A DNA stretch of 64,000 nucleotides from LMUY01 sp965199105. GTDB taxonomy: Bacteria > Pseudomonadota > Alphaproteobacteria > Acetobacterales > Acetobacteraceae. The DNA is taken from contig CBDAQO010000002.1 in assembly GCA_965199105.1 (NCBI GenBank), forward strand, positions 2,976,001-3,040,000. Reading direction: 5' to 3'. The notes under the pieces are model-generated. The model saw only the letters and a program-made list of their open reading frames with translations. It made no database searches and was not told the DNA's origin. Shown one piece after another: positions 15,356 through 22,854 of this stretch (the first letter of the stretch is position 1; every line of letters starts with the position of its first letter). The position numbers were made by a program, and so were the translations under genes.

Positions 15356-15442
15356 GTGCCACAGATGTTCGACTGGATCCTTTATGCGATCCTCATCCTG
15401 CCGACCGCCCTGCTGACCTGGGATTGGCTCAGGAACAAGTAG
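15356..15442 (+). CDS. 28-residue single-helix membrane peptide
   Basis: GTG at 15356 begins MPQMFDWILYAILILPTALL and ends TWDWLRNK. An excellent ribosome-binding site, GGAGGGAG (15342-15349), stands 6 nt upstream. The peptide is one hydrophobic helix flanked by aromatic and charged residues, like known small membrane proteins. It follows the glycosyltransferase by 114 nt and is closed by a strong hairpin, so it may be part of that transcript. No family is recognised; the initiation signal and terminator are the main evidence that it is real. Confidence 0.6.
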   Translation: MPQMFDWILYAILILPTALLTWDWLRNK

Positions 15443-15450
15443 GACCGCTC

Positions 15451-15488
15451 GCGGGCAAGGGGAGTTAATCGCCCTCACCCTTGCCCGC
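15451..15488. terminator. bidirectional hairpin terminator
   Basis: GCGGGCAAGG (15451-15460) pairs perfectly with CCTTGCCCGC (15479-15488). It lies 9 nt after the stop of the 28-residue peptide and overlaps the last codons and stop of the convergent lipoprotein gene, so it can serve both. Confidence 0.65.
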
Positions 15489-15917
15489 CAACGGCGCCGC
15501 TCCAAGCGGTGGCACCTGCGGCAAGGTCGGCGGTTCAGGATTGTTCATGCAGCTCCGCACGATCGGGGCGCAATATGCGAACGGCGCCAGGAAGGCGTTG
15601 TTTTCACCCGTGTAGCGGATGCGCGTGACCCGGCCCTGATCCACCCGCGCGGTCAGGTGGCAGTAGCCGCCGTTGCTGAAGCTCATGCCCCCCACGATCG
15701 GGACCGACACGCTGCTCGAACTGGTGGAATTGGCATACCAGGTCAGCACGTCCGTCGTGCCAAAGCTCGTGTGCTGATCCGGCGCGCCCAGGCACGATTC
15801 GAGCTGCAGTTCGGTCAACCCCACTAGCCGCGTGCGCGCGTCAATCGCCATGTGGGAGTCGGCGACCGAGCAGCCTGCCACCATCGCCACCATCGCAAGA
15901 CACGGCGCCCAGCGCAT
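15465..15917 (-). CDS. putative lipoprotein of unknown function
   Basis: A 150-residue protein starting MRWAPCLAMVAMVAGCSVAD, with a lipobox VAGC (C16). The mature part contains LVGLTELQLESCLGAPDQ, then TDVLTWYANSTSSSSVSV and a cysteine pair region (YCAPIVRSC), and ends in a Pro-rich tail. The middle resembles the small-protein-A/BamE-like pattern (a 'GxT...LxxxLGxPd' turn followed by W-Y), but I would not assign it. The ATG shares one base with the stop of the gamma-glutamyltransferase gene, so it is the last gene of the phnM operon. Confidence 0.75.
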   Translation of the reverse strand: MRWAPCLAMVAMVAGCSVADSHMAIDARTRLVGLTELQLESCLGAPDQHTSFGTTDVLTWYANSTSSSSVSVPIVGGMSFSNGGYCHLTARVDQGRVTRIRYTGENNAFLAPFAYCAPIVRSCMNNPEPPTLPQVPPLGAAPLAGKGEGD

Positions 15918-17701
15918 CAGCGGCCCACCGCGTATCCCTGCATCCCGCGCGGGTTGGCGCCAGCATGCATCACCCCGTCCACCACGTCCGCGGCCGAAAG
16001 CCGGCCTTCCGACCAGTCCTCGCCCACCGTCACGGCATGGCCGCGGCGGGCGACTTCCTCGGCGACGGCCTGCGGATAGCGGCCTTCCAGCACCAGCTTG
16101 CCGGGGCGGGCGATGCGCGGCCAGAAGCTGCTCGGCCAGTGCTCGGAGTGGAACGCGGGCATGTCGATGGCCTGCTGGATGCCCAGGCGGTGATGCACCC
16201 GGCGCAGAAAGAAGATGGTCTGCCACTGGTCCTGCTGCTCGCCACCCGGCGTGCCGAACACCATCCAAGGCTTGCCGTCGCGCAGCGTCAGCGCGGGGGA
16301 GAGCGTGGTGCGCGGCCGCTTGCCGGGGGCGAGGCTGTTGGGCAGTCCAGGTCGCAGCCAGAACATCTGCCCCCGCGTGCCCAGGCAGAAGCCCAAGCCC
16401 GGCACGGCAGGGGAGGACTGCAGCCAACCGCCCGACGGCGTGGCGCTCACCATGTTGCCCCAGCGGTCGATGACGTCGATATGGACGGTGTCGGCGCCGA
16501 TGATGCCGAGCCGGGCCACCGTGGGCTCGCCCGCACCCGGCGCGCGGGTCAGCATGTCGGCACGGTCGGCGGCGTCGTGATCGACCCAGGGCGTGTGGCC
16601 GTCGACCGCGCCGGGCCGCAGCGCGAACGAGGCCGCATCCCCCACCAGGGCGCGGCGGGCCTGGTTGTAACCCGGCGAGAGCAGTTCCGGCATCGGAATG
16701 GTGCTGAACGCCGGGTCGCCGTAGAACGCTTCCCGGTCGGCGTAGGCCAGCTTCATGCATTCCACCACGGTGTGGACGAAGTCGGCGCCCGCCGGGTCCA
16801 TGGCGGCGATGTCGAACCCGGCCAGCAGCGCCAGTTGTTGCAGCATCACCGGGCCTTGGCTCCACGGGCCGCATTTCAGCAGCGTGTGGCCGGCGTAGTC
16901 GAAGCCCAGCGGCGCCTCGACCGTGGGCTGCCACGCTGCCATGTCGGACGCCGTGAGCAGACCGTGATGCGGGCGGCCGGACGCGTCCATCGCGGCGGTG
17001 TTGGCCAGGAAATCGCCGATCGCCTCGGCCACGAAGCCCTGATACCAGGCCAGCCGCGCCGCCTCGATGCGCGCCTCGCGGTTTGCGCCCACGGCCTCGC
17101 GCAGCACGCGCTGCCAGGTTTGCGCCAGCACCGGGTTGCGGAACAGCGCCCCCACGTCCGGCACGTGGCCGCCGGGCAGCCAGATGGCGGCGCTGCTCGG
17201 CCACTCGGTCTCGAACAGCGGGCGCACCCCCTCGATGGTGGCGGGGATGCGCGGCACCAACGGCACGCCGTGCTCGGCATAGCCCAGGGCGAACTGCAGC
17301 ACGTCGGCCAGTTCCCAGGTGCCGTAGTCGCGAAGCAGCAGGCACCAGGCGCCGAACGCTCCCGGCACCACGGCGGGCAGGAACCCAGTGGCGGGGATCA
17401 GGTCGAGGTCCAGCGCGGCGAACGCCTCCAGGGTGGCGGCGGCGGGCGCCGGGCCCTGGCCACAGATCACGTGCTGCATGCCGGTGCGGGCGGAATGCAG
17501 CATGATGGGCGCGTCCCCGCCCGGCCCGTTCAGGTGCGGCTCGGCGACCTGCAGGGTGAACGCGGTCGCGACGGCGGCGTCGAACGCGTTGCCGCCGCGC
17601 TCCAGCACCGCCTGGCCCACCGCGCTCGCCAGCCAGTGGGTGGTGGCGACGACGCCGAACGTGCCGGTGATTTCAGGGCGGGTGGTGAAATGGGTGGTCA
17701 T
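15917..17701 (-). CDS. ggt: gamma-glutamyltransferase-like Ntn hydrolase
   Basis: A 594-residue member of the gamma-glutamyltranspeptidase family, which matures by self-cleavage to expose a threonine nucleophile. The N-terminal half has GGNAFDAAVATAFTLQVAEP and GPGGDAPIML. The cleavage site region is GADTVHIDVIDRWGNMVSAT with the Thr-x-His nucleophile at T405, and the small subunit carries SPALTLRDGKPWMVFGTPGG. Most family members act on glutathione in the periplasm, but no signal peptide is seen here, as in the cytosolic YwrD-like branch. It is 14 nt downstream of the DUF1045 gene in a phnM-led operon, an uncommon context. Confidence 0.9.
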   Translation of the reverse strand: MTTHFTTRPEITGTFGVVATTHWLASAVGQAVLERGGNAFDAAVATAFTLQVAEPHLNGPGGDAPIMLHSARTGMQHVICGQGPAPAAATLEAFAALDLDLIPATGFLPAVVPGAFGAWCLLLRDYGTWELADVLQFALGYAEHGVPLVPRIPATIEGVRPLFETEWPSSAAIWLPGGHVPDVGALFRNPVLAQTWQRVLREAVGANREARIEAARLAWYQGFVAEAIGDFLANTAAMDASGRPHHGLLTASDMAAWQPTVEAPLGFDYAGHTLLKCGPWSQGPVMLQQLALLAGFDIAAMDPAGADFVHTVVECMKLAYADREAFYGDPAFSTIPMPELLSPGYNQARRALVGDAASFALRPGAVDGHTPWVDHDAADRADMLTRAPGAGEPTVARLGIIGADTVHIDVIDRWGNMVSATPSGGWLQSSPAVPGLGFCLGTRGQMFWLRPGLPNSLAPGKRPRTTLSPALTLRDGKPWMVFGTPGGEQQDQWQTIFFLRRVHHRLGIQQAIDMPAFHSEHWPSSFWPRIARPGKLVLEGRYPQAVAEEVARRGHAVTVGEDWSEGRLSAADVVDGVMHAGANPRGMQGYAVGR

Positions 17702-17715
17702 GGCGGCGACACTCC

Positions 17716-18402
17716 TTACCCGCCCAGCGGCAGGCGTTCGGCCAGCAGGAACGGCGACCCGGCGTCCATCTGGGTGAACAGGCAGACCGAGCCCACCCGG
17801 CGGGGCAGGGCGCAAGCGGCAGCGAAGTGCTCCTCGACCGCCGGGCGCACGGTGGCGTGCTCCGCCGGGGTGAGGCGGCGGGTGAGCGTCATGTGGAAGC
17901 GCCAGGTGCCGAGCACGTGGGGGTAACCCCAGTCGAGCAGCATGGCGTCCTGCTCCGGGGTGAGCCCGGACTGGCGCCGGCGCGCGATCTCCGCCGCGTC
18001 GGGCGACACCCGGTGTGCGTCCAGCGCGGTGACGCAGGCATCGGCCAGCGCTTGCAGCTCGGGGCAGGGGGCAGTCTCGCGCAGCGCCAAGAATCCATTA
18101 AGATCACTCACTTGCAACGGCGGCAGGGTAAACGGGGCGAGCCGGGCGGCGAGGTCGGCGGTATCCTCGAGCAGCGCCTGCCACGGGTGGGCGAGGCGCA
18201 TCGGCGGCTTCAAGGTGGCGTGGAAGCCGTAGCGGCGTGGCTCGGCGGTGATGGCGTCGCGCGCCGGGTTGGGGATGAGGCGGCCGCTGGCCGGGTCGCG
18301 GCCGAGCCAGTCGCAGCCGGCGGACCACAGTGCGTCGTCCTCCGCGGGCGCGTAATACACCGCCGCCCGGACTGTCAGATCACCCGCTCCCCGGCGCGCC
18401 AC
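17716..18402 (-). CDS. DUF1045 / phosphonate-operon protein, 2H phosphoesterase type
   Basis: A 228-residue protein of the DUF1045 family (TIGR03223, putative phosphonate metabolism protein). Two H-x-T motifs, FHATLKPP (H61, T63) and FHMTLTRR (H170, T172), define a 2H phosphoesterase fold. In phosphonate clusters this family accompanies PhnM and may act on the cyclic phosphate product of C-P lyase. The ATG at 18402 overlaps the end of phnM by 28 nt; a GTG at 18360 just before VYYAP is an alternative that avoids most of the overlap. Co-transcribed with phnM. Confidence 0.85.
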   Translation of the reverse strand: MARRGAGDLTVRAAVYYAPAEDDALWSAGCDWLGRDPASGRLIPNPARDAITAEPRRYGFHATLKPPMRLAHPWQALLEDTADLAARLAPFTLPPLQVSDLNGFLALRETAPCPELQALADACVTALDAHRVSPDAAEIARRRQSGLTPEQDAMLLDWGYPHVLGTWRFHMTLTRRLTPAEHATVRPAVEEHFAAACALPRRVGSVCLFTQMDAGSPFLLAERLPLGG

Positions 18403-19505
18403 ACCTGGCGCACGACGGGCAGGCCCTCATGCACCCGCAGCCGCACCAGGTCGGCGCGCAGGCCGGGCTCGATGCGGCCGCGGTCGTTCAGGGCGGCCAT
18501 GCGGGCGGGGCGGTCGGTGATGAGGGCGACGGAGGCGGGCAGGCTGGCCAGCTCGGTGCGGGCGCAGGCGAAGGCGGCCTCCACCAGGCTGGACGGCACG
18601 TAGTCGGACGCGAACGCGTCCACCGCGCCCTCCCGCACCAGGTCGGCGGCCGCGACGTTGCCGCTGTGGCTGCCGCCGCGCACGATGTTGGGCGCCCCGG
18701 CAATCACCTCCATGCCATGCGCCCGCGCCGCCTTCGCCGCCGTCATCGAGACTGGGAACTCGCTGATGCGGATGCCGTCGCGCTGGTTCTCGTCCACCTC
18801 GTCCTGGGTGCGGTCGTCGTGGCTCGCCAGCACGATCCCGCCCGGCCGCACCCGCTCCAGCAAGGCGACGCGGTTGGCGTCCCGGTAGCGGGCGCGCAGG
18901 GCGGTCAGCTCGACGATGCGGCGCTCGATGGTCTCGCCGTCCGACCCCTCGCGCCGCCGCATCGCGCGATAGCGGTCCAGGTCGGCGTATTGACCCACGC
19001 CCGGGCAGTGATCCATCAGGCTGATCATGCGCACGCGGGCATGGTCGGCCACCGGGTCGAGCAGCTCCATCAGGTCGGCGGCGGGCAGTTCGCAGCGCAG
19101 GTGCAGGAAGTGGTCGCTCTTCAGCAGCCCGGTGCCGGCCAGCGCGTCGCCGTCCGCCACGCCCTCGAGGAAGGTGCGGATGCGGTCCTTTTCGAAGCCG
19201 AGGTCGCCCAGGCACAGCGCGTCCAGCACCGTCGTCACCCCGGCGGCGGCGCACTGGGCGTCATGCGCCACCATCGCCGAGCGGGACGGCCAGCGGGCGT
19301 TGCTGCGCGGCTGCACCTGGCGCTCCAGGTTGTCGGTGTGCAGGTCCACCACGCCGGGGATGAGGTAGTCGCCGTCCAAGTCCGTCGCGCCCGGGGCCTG
19401 GCTGCCGCCCTGCTGCACCTCGGCGATGGACGCCCCGTCGAGCACCACCGTGCCGTGGATGACGGCGCCGGGCAGCACGATGCGGGCGTTGGTGAGGCAG
19501 GTCAT
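18375..19505 (-). CDS. phnM: alpha-D-ribose 1-methylphosphonate 5-triphosphate diphosphatase
   Basis: A 376-residue amidohydrolase-fold enzyme that removes pyrophosphate in the C-P lyase pathway. Motifs: GDYLIPGVVDLHTDNLERQV (H56, D58), the PhnM-type SLMDHCPGVGQY, and ASHDDRTQDEVDENQ, with ISEFPVSMTAAKAARAHGME and GAPNIVRGGSHSGNVAA further on. Those last strings are diagnostic for PhnM rather than other amidohydrolases. It is first in a minus-strand operon with DUF1045, gamma-glutamyltransferase and a lipoprotein. The core C-P lyase genes (phnG-L, phnJ) are not in the window. Confidence 0.93.
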   Translation of the reverse strand: MTCLTNARIVLPGAVIHGTVVLDGASIAEVQQGGSQAPGATDLDGDYLIPGVVDLHTDNLERQVQPRSNARWPSRSAMVAHDAQCAAAGVTTVLDALCLGDLGFEKDRIRTFLEGVADGDALAGTGLLKSDHFLHLRCELPAADLMELLDPVADHARVRMISLMDHCPGVGQYADLDRYRAMRRREGSDGETIERRIVELTALRARYRDANRVALLERVRPGGIVLASHDDRTQDEVDENQRDGIRISEFPVSMTAAKAARAHGMEVIAGAPNIVRGGSHSGNVAAADLVREGAVDAFASDYVPSSLVEAAFACARTELASLPASVALITDRPARMAALNDRGRIEPGLRADLVRLRVHEGLPVVRQVWRAGERVI

Positions 19506-19690
19506 GCGAGCGTCCCGGTCGGCTTGGTGAGGTGAGCGCAGGGTCGAACCACGCGGCCCGAGACTCATGGGCGGGGGCGGGCGCGCCGGGTCAGCCAGAA
19601 GACGCCTGGGACATAGCGCGACCCGGCGTAACGACGCAATCCGCCTGACAAACCGCCGCGACAGGGCTAGGCTCGCGCGAAGCATGAGGA

Positions 19691-20878
19691 GTGAGCGCTT
19701 TGCCCCGTAAGACCGGCCGCCAATTCTTCGCCAACCCCGGCCCGACCAACATCCCCGACAGCATCCTGCGCGCGATGGATCGCCCGACCACCGACTTCAT
19801 GGACGCCGAGTTCGCCGCCGTGTTCGAGCAGGCGGTGGGCGGCCTCAAGCGCATCATCCGCACCACGCAGGACGTGTTCCTCTACACCGCCTCCGGGCAC
19901 GGCTCGTGGGAGGCGACGCTCGTCAACCTGTGCTCCCCGGGGGATCTTGTGGTCGTGGTCGAGACCGGCTGGTTCAGCGCCGGTTGGGCTACAATGGCGG
20001 AGAAGTTCGGCCTGCGCACCGCCGTGGTGACCAACCCGGATTGGCGCCGCGGGGTGGACTATGCCGCCATCACCGCCGCCCTGCGCGCGGCGCCCGAGGC
20101 CAAGGCGGTGCTGTGCGTGCACAACGAGACGTCGACCGGGATGGCGCTGGACCTGCGCGCGGTGCGGGCGGCGATTGATGACGCCGGGTCGTCCGCGTTG
20201 TTCCTGGTGGACACCATCAGCAGCCTCGGCTCGCTCGATTTCCGCTTCGATGAGTGGGGGATCGACGCAGCAGTGGGCGGCAGCCAGAAGGGCTTGATGC
20301 TGCCGACCGGGTTCTCGTTCACCGCGGTGTCGGCCAAGGCCATGGTGGCCCACGCCGAGGCGCGGCTGCAGCGGCACTATTTCGACTGGTCGGAGATGGC
20401 CAAGCGGCCGTTCCGCGCCTTCATGGGCACGATTCCCACCGGGCTGTTCTACGGGCTGGCCGAGTCGGTGCGGCTGGTCGAGGCCGAGGGGCTGGACCAG
20501 GTCGTGGCGCGGCACTACCGGCTGGCGGAGGCGGTGCGGCGGGCGGTGCGCTGCTGGGCCGGCAACGAGGGCGGGCCGGAGCTGTTCTGCCTGGACCCGG
20601 CGCGGCTGTCCGACTCGGTGACCGCGGTGCAGATGCCTGCCGGGCACAATGCAGACGCGGTGCGCAAGACGGCGCTCGAGCGGTTCAACGTGTCCACCGG
20701 CGGTGGGCTGGGCAAGCTGGGCGGCCAGGTGCTGCGCATCGGCCATCTGGGCGACCTCAACGAGCCAATGGTGCTGGGCACGCTCGGCGCGATCGAAATG
20801 AGCCTCAAGATCAACGCGGTGCCGCATGGGCGCGGTGGCGTGGATGCGGCCATGGAGTGGTTGTCCGAAGCCGCCTGA
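19691..20878 (+). CDS. class V aminotransferase (serine-glyoxylate / alanine-glyoxylate type)
   Basis: A 395-residue PLP enzyme of the AGXT/SgaA group. FFANPGPTNIPDSILRAMDR is the typical N-terminal substrate-loop region; the cofactor lysine is in VGGSQKGLMLPTG (K200). VLCVHNETSTGMALDL and LFLVDTISSLGSLDFRFDEW provide the PLP-ring and pyridine-nitrogen contacts. It probably transfers an amino group to glyoxylate. The open frame starts with GTG at 19691, but a TTG at 19700 has GAGGAG with 8-nt spacing and may be the true start (3 residues shorter). It is divergent from phnM across 185 bp. Confidence 0.88.
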   Translation: MSALPRKTGRQFFANPGPTNIPDSILRAMDRPTTDFMDAEFAAVFEQAVGGLKRIIRTTQDVFLYTASGHGSWEATLVNLCSPGDLVVVVETGWFSAGWATMAEKFGLRTAVVTNPDWRRGVDYAAITAALRAAPEAKAVLCVHNETSTGMALDLRAVRAAIDDAGSSALFLVDTISSLGSLDFRFDEWGIDAAVGGSQKGLMLPTGFSFTAVSAKAMVAHAEARLQRHYFDWSEMAKRPFRAFMGTIPTGLFYGLAESVRLVEAEGLDQVVARHYRLAEAVRRAVRCWAGNEGGPELFCLDPARLSDSVTAVQMPAGHNADAVRKTALERFNVSTGGGLGKLGGQVLRIGHLGDLNEPMVLGTLGAIEMSLKINAVPHGRGGVDAAMEWLSEAA

Positions 20879-20968
20879 AAGCTTTTTCGAGCTTTCGTGC
20901 GGCGCGTTAACGTTTTGGTAACCGTTGCGGTGGCAGACTGGTAAGGCACACAGAAAGGTGTCCCATCC

Positions 20969-22552
20969 GTGTCTGCCACCGTCATGACGACTCATGAGAC
21001 ATTCGCTTTGGCGGTGGGTCACCACCAGGCGGGCCGCTGGGCTGAGGCGGAGGCGCTTTACCGCGACGTGCTGCAGGCGCAGCCGGATTGTGCCGCGGCG
21101 CTCAACAACATTGGCTTGCTGCTCCCGCGCGAGCAGGCGCTGGCCATGTTCCGCCGCGCGGTAGCGGCCGAGCCCGAGTATGTCGATGCGCTGCTGAACC
21201 TCTCCGGCGCCCTGTTCAACGATGACGACCTGCGCGGGGCGGACCTGTTTTACCAGCGCGCCGTGGCGCTGATCCCCGAGCGGGAGCAAGACCTGTTTCG
21301 CCTCGCCCGCGTGCTCCAGCTGCAGGGGCGGGACGAGGAGGCGGTGGAACACTACGAGCGCGGCCTGGCCGTCAACCCGGCGATGACCGGCGCGCTTTGC
21401 AACCTCGCCGCCATCCACGGCAAGGCCGGCCGGCGGGACGATGCCGAGAGTTGCCTACGCCGCGCGCTGGTGAACGACCCGGCGTCCAACGTGCTGAACT
21501 TCAACATGGCCCTGGTGCTGCGGCAGCAGGGCCGCCTCGAGGAAGCCGCGCAATACAGCGCCCGCATGACGCACCCGCAACCGCTCGCGACCGCTGTGGC
21601 GCCGCAGCAGCGCCGGGTCGTGCTGGTGGCGTCGGCCCTGGTCGGCAACGTGCCGACGCAGTGCTTGCTGCCGGCCGAGACCAACACCCAGATCACCTGG
21701 CACGTCGAATACGCAACCGATGCGCAGGAGCAGAACCTCCCCGCTTACGACATCGCGTTCAACGCCGTTGGCAATGCGGACGTGATGGAGGAGTCGCTGG
21801 ACCGCCTGCGCGCCTTCCGCAGCCGCCGCCTGCTGCTGAACGACCCGGACGCCGTGGCGCAGACCCGGCGGGACCGTCTGCCCAGCTTGCTGGCAGGCTT
21901 GGCAGGCGTCGTCGTGCCGCCCGTTTTGCGGGTCGCGCGCACCGACCTGGCCAGCGCGGATTTGCCGGCACGCCTGGCAGAGTCCGGCATCGGCTTCCCC
22001 GTGCTCGTCCGCCCCATCGTCGGCCATGGCGGCGAGGGTGTCACCCTGGTCAGCACCCCAGCCGACCTCGCCACCCTCGACCTGCCTCGCGCGGACGCTT
22101 GCTACGTGATCGCCTACCATGACTATCAGGGCGAGGACGGCCACTTCCGCAAATACCGCGCCGTGTTCGTGGATTGCGTGGTCTACGCCTACCACCTGGC
22201 CATCTCGTCGGATTGGCTAGTGCATTACTTTTCGGCCGACATGCTGGCCGCCCCCTGGAAGCGCGAAGAAGAGGCGCGCTTCCTCCAGGACCCGGCAGCT
22301 TCCATCGGCAGCGCGGCTTGGGCCAGCATCGCCGCGGTCGGCGAGCGGCTCGGGCTCGATTATGCCGGCGTGGACTTCTCGGTGTTGCCGGACGGCCGCG
22401 TCCTGGTGTTCGAGGCCAACGCGACGATGTCGGTCCACCTCAACGACAGTGCCGCCGACTTCCCCTACAAACATGCCACCGTGCCGGCAATCTTCGCCGC
22501 GTTCGAACGCATGCTCGACCGCCGGGCCAAGCTCGCCAACCAGGAGACCTAA
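20969..22552 (+). CDS. TPR protein with C-terminal ATP-grasp-like domain
   Basis: A 527-residue cytosolic fusion. Residues about 5-195 hold TPR-type helices (QAGRWAEAEALYRDVLQAQP, EAVEHYERGLAVNPAMTGAL, DAESCLRRALVNDPASN). After a linker, RRVVLVASALVGNVPTQCLL starts a second domain that ends like an ATP-grasp ligase: GFPVLVRPIVGHGGEGVTLV (probable ATP-loop lysine replaced by Arg), a central YRAVFVDCVVYAYHLAIS, and LDYAGVDFSVLPDGRVLVFE with ANATM, the metal-binding D...E.N pattern. A role in peptide or cofactor ligation is possible; no partner gene is adjacent. GTG at 20969 is used; ATG at 20984 is the alternative. Confidence 0.75.
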   Translation: MSATVMTTHETFALAVGHHQAGRWAEAEALYRDVLQAQPDCAAALNNIGLLLPREQALAMFRRAVAAEPEYVDALLNLSGALFNDDDLRGADLFYQRAVALIPEREQDLFRLARVLQLQGRDEEAVEHYERGLAVNPAMTGALCNLAAIHGKAGRRDDAESCLRRALVNDPASNVLNFNMALVLRQQGRLEEAAQYSARMTHPQPLATAVAPQQRRVVLVASALVGNVPTQCLLPAETNTQITWHVEYATDAQEQNLPAYDIAFNAVGNADVMEESLDRLRAFRSRRLLLNDPDAVAQTRRDRLPSLLAGLAGVVVPPVLRVARTDLASADLPARLAESGIGFPVLVRPIVGHGGEGVTLVSTPADLATLDLPRADACYVIAYHDYQGEDGHFRKYRAVFVDCVVYAYHLAISSDWLVHYFSADMLAAPWKREEEARFLQDPAASIGSAAWASIAAVGERLGLDYAGVDFSVLPDGRVLVFEANATMSVHLNDSAADFPYKHATVPAIFAAFERMLDRRAKLANQET

Positions 22553-22781
22553 CCAGCGCCCCTTCCACGCCAACCCGGGGCAAGGCGGCGGCTTTTCGTG
22601 GCCGGGGATATGGGCTTTGACCGCCACGGCCCAACCGAAAGCACAAGGCACTGCAAGACAGCACGGTGACACGTCCTGCCCGACCTGTGGCACAACTGCC
22701 GCTTGACCGAGTCGGGTGAGCCAAGCTGCGGAGTTTGCCCTGGGCCGGCGCCTGCTCCGTTCGCGATCCAATCGAACCCAC

Positions 22782-22825
22782 GCACAAATTCTAAGTGCAT
22801 CTTTGCCGCAACCTACTAGATCTAG
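22782..22825. promoter_or_regulatory. two candidate NrdR boxes upstream of nrdA
   Basis: GCACAAATTCTAAGTGC (22782-22798) and the palindrome CTAGATCTAG (22816-22825) have centres about 31 bp apart, three helical turns, the usual spacing of paired NrdR sites. They sit 30-73 bp before the reductase start. The similarity to the NrdR consensus is partial. The remainder of the 302-base gap (22553-22781) shows no ORF or clear terminator. Confidence 0.45.
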
Positions 22826-22854
22826 CGTCCCGATCCCTTTGGAGGCGCCGCCGC

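Noticed and set aside
19667..21418. 583-residue minus-strand open frame
   Set aside because: Covers two unrelated plus-strand genes (aminotransferase and TPR protein) and has no motif.
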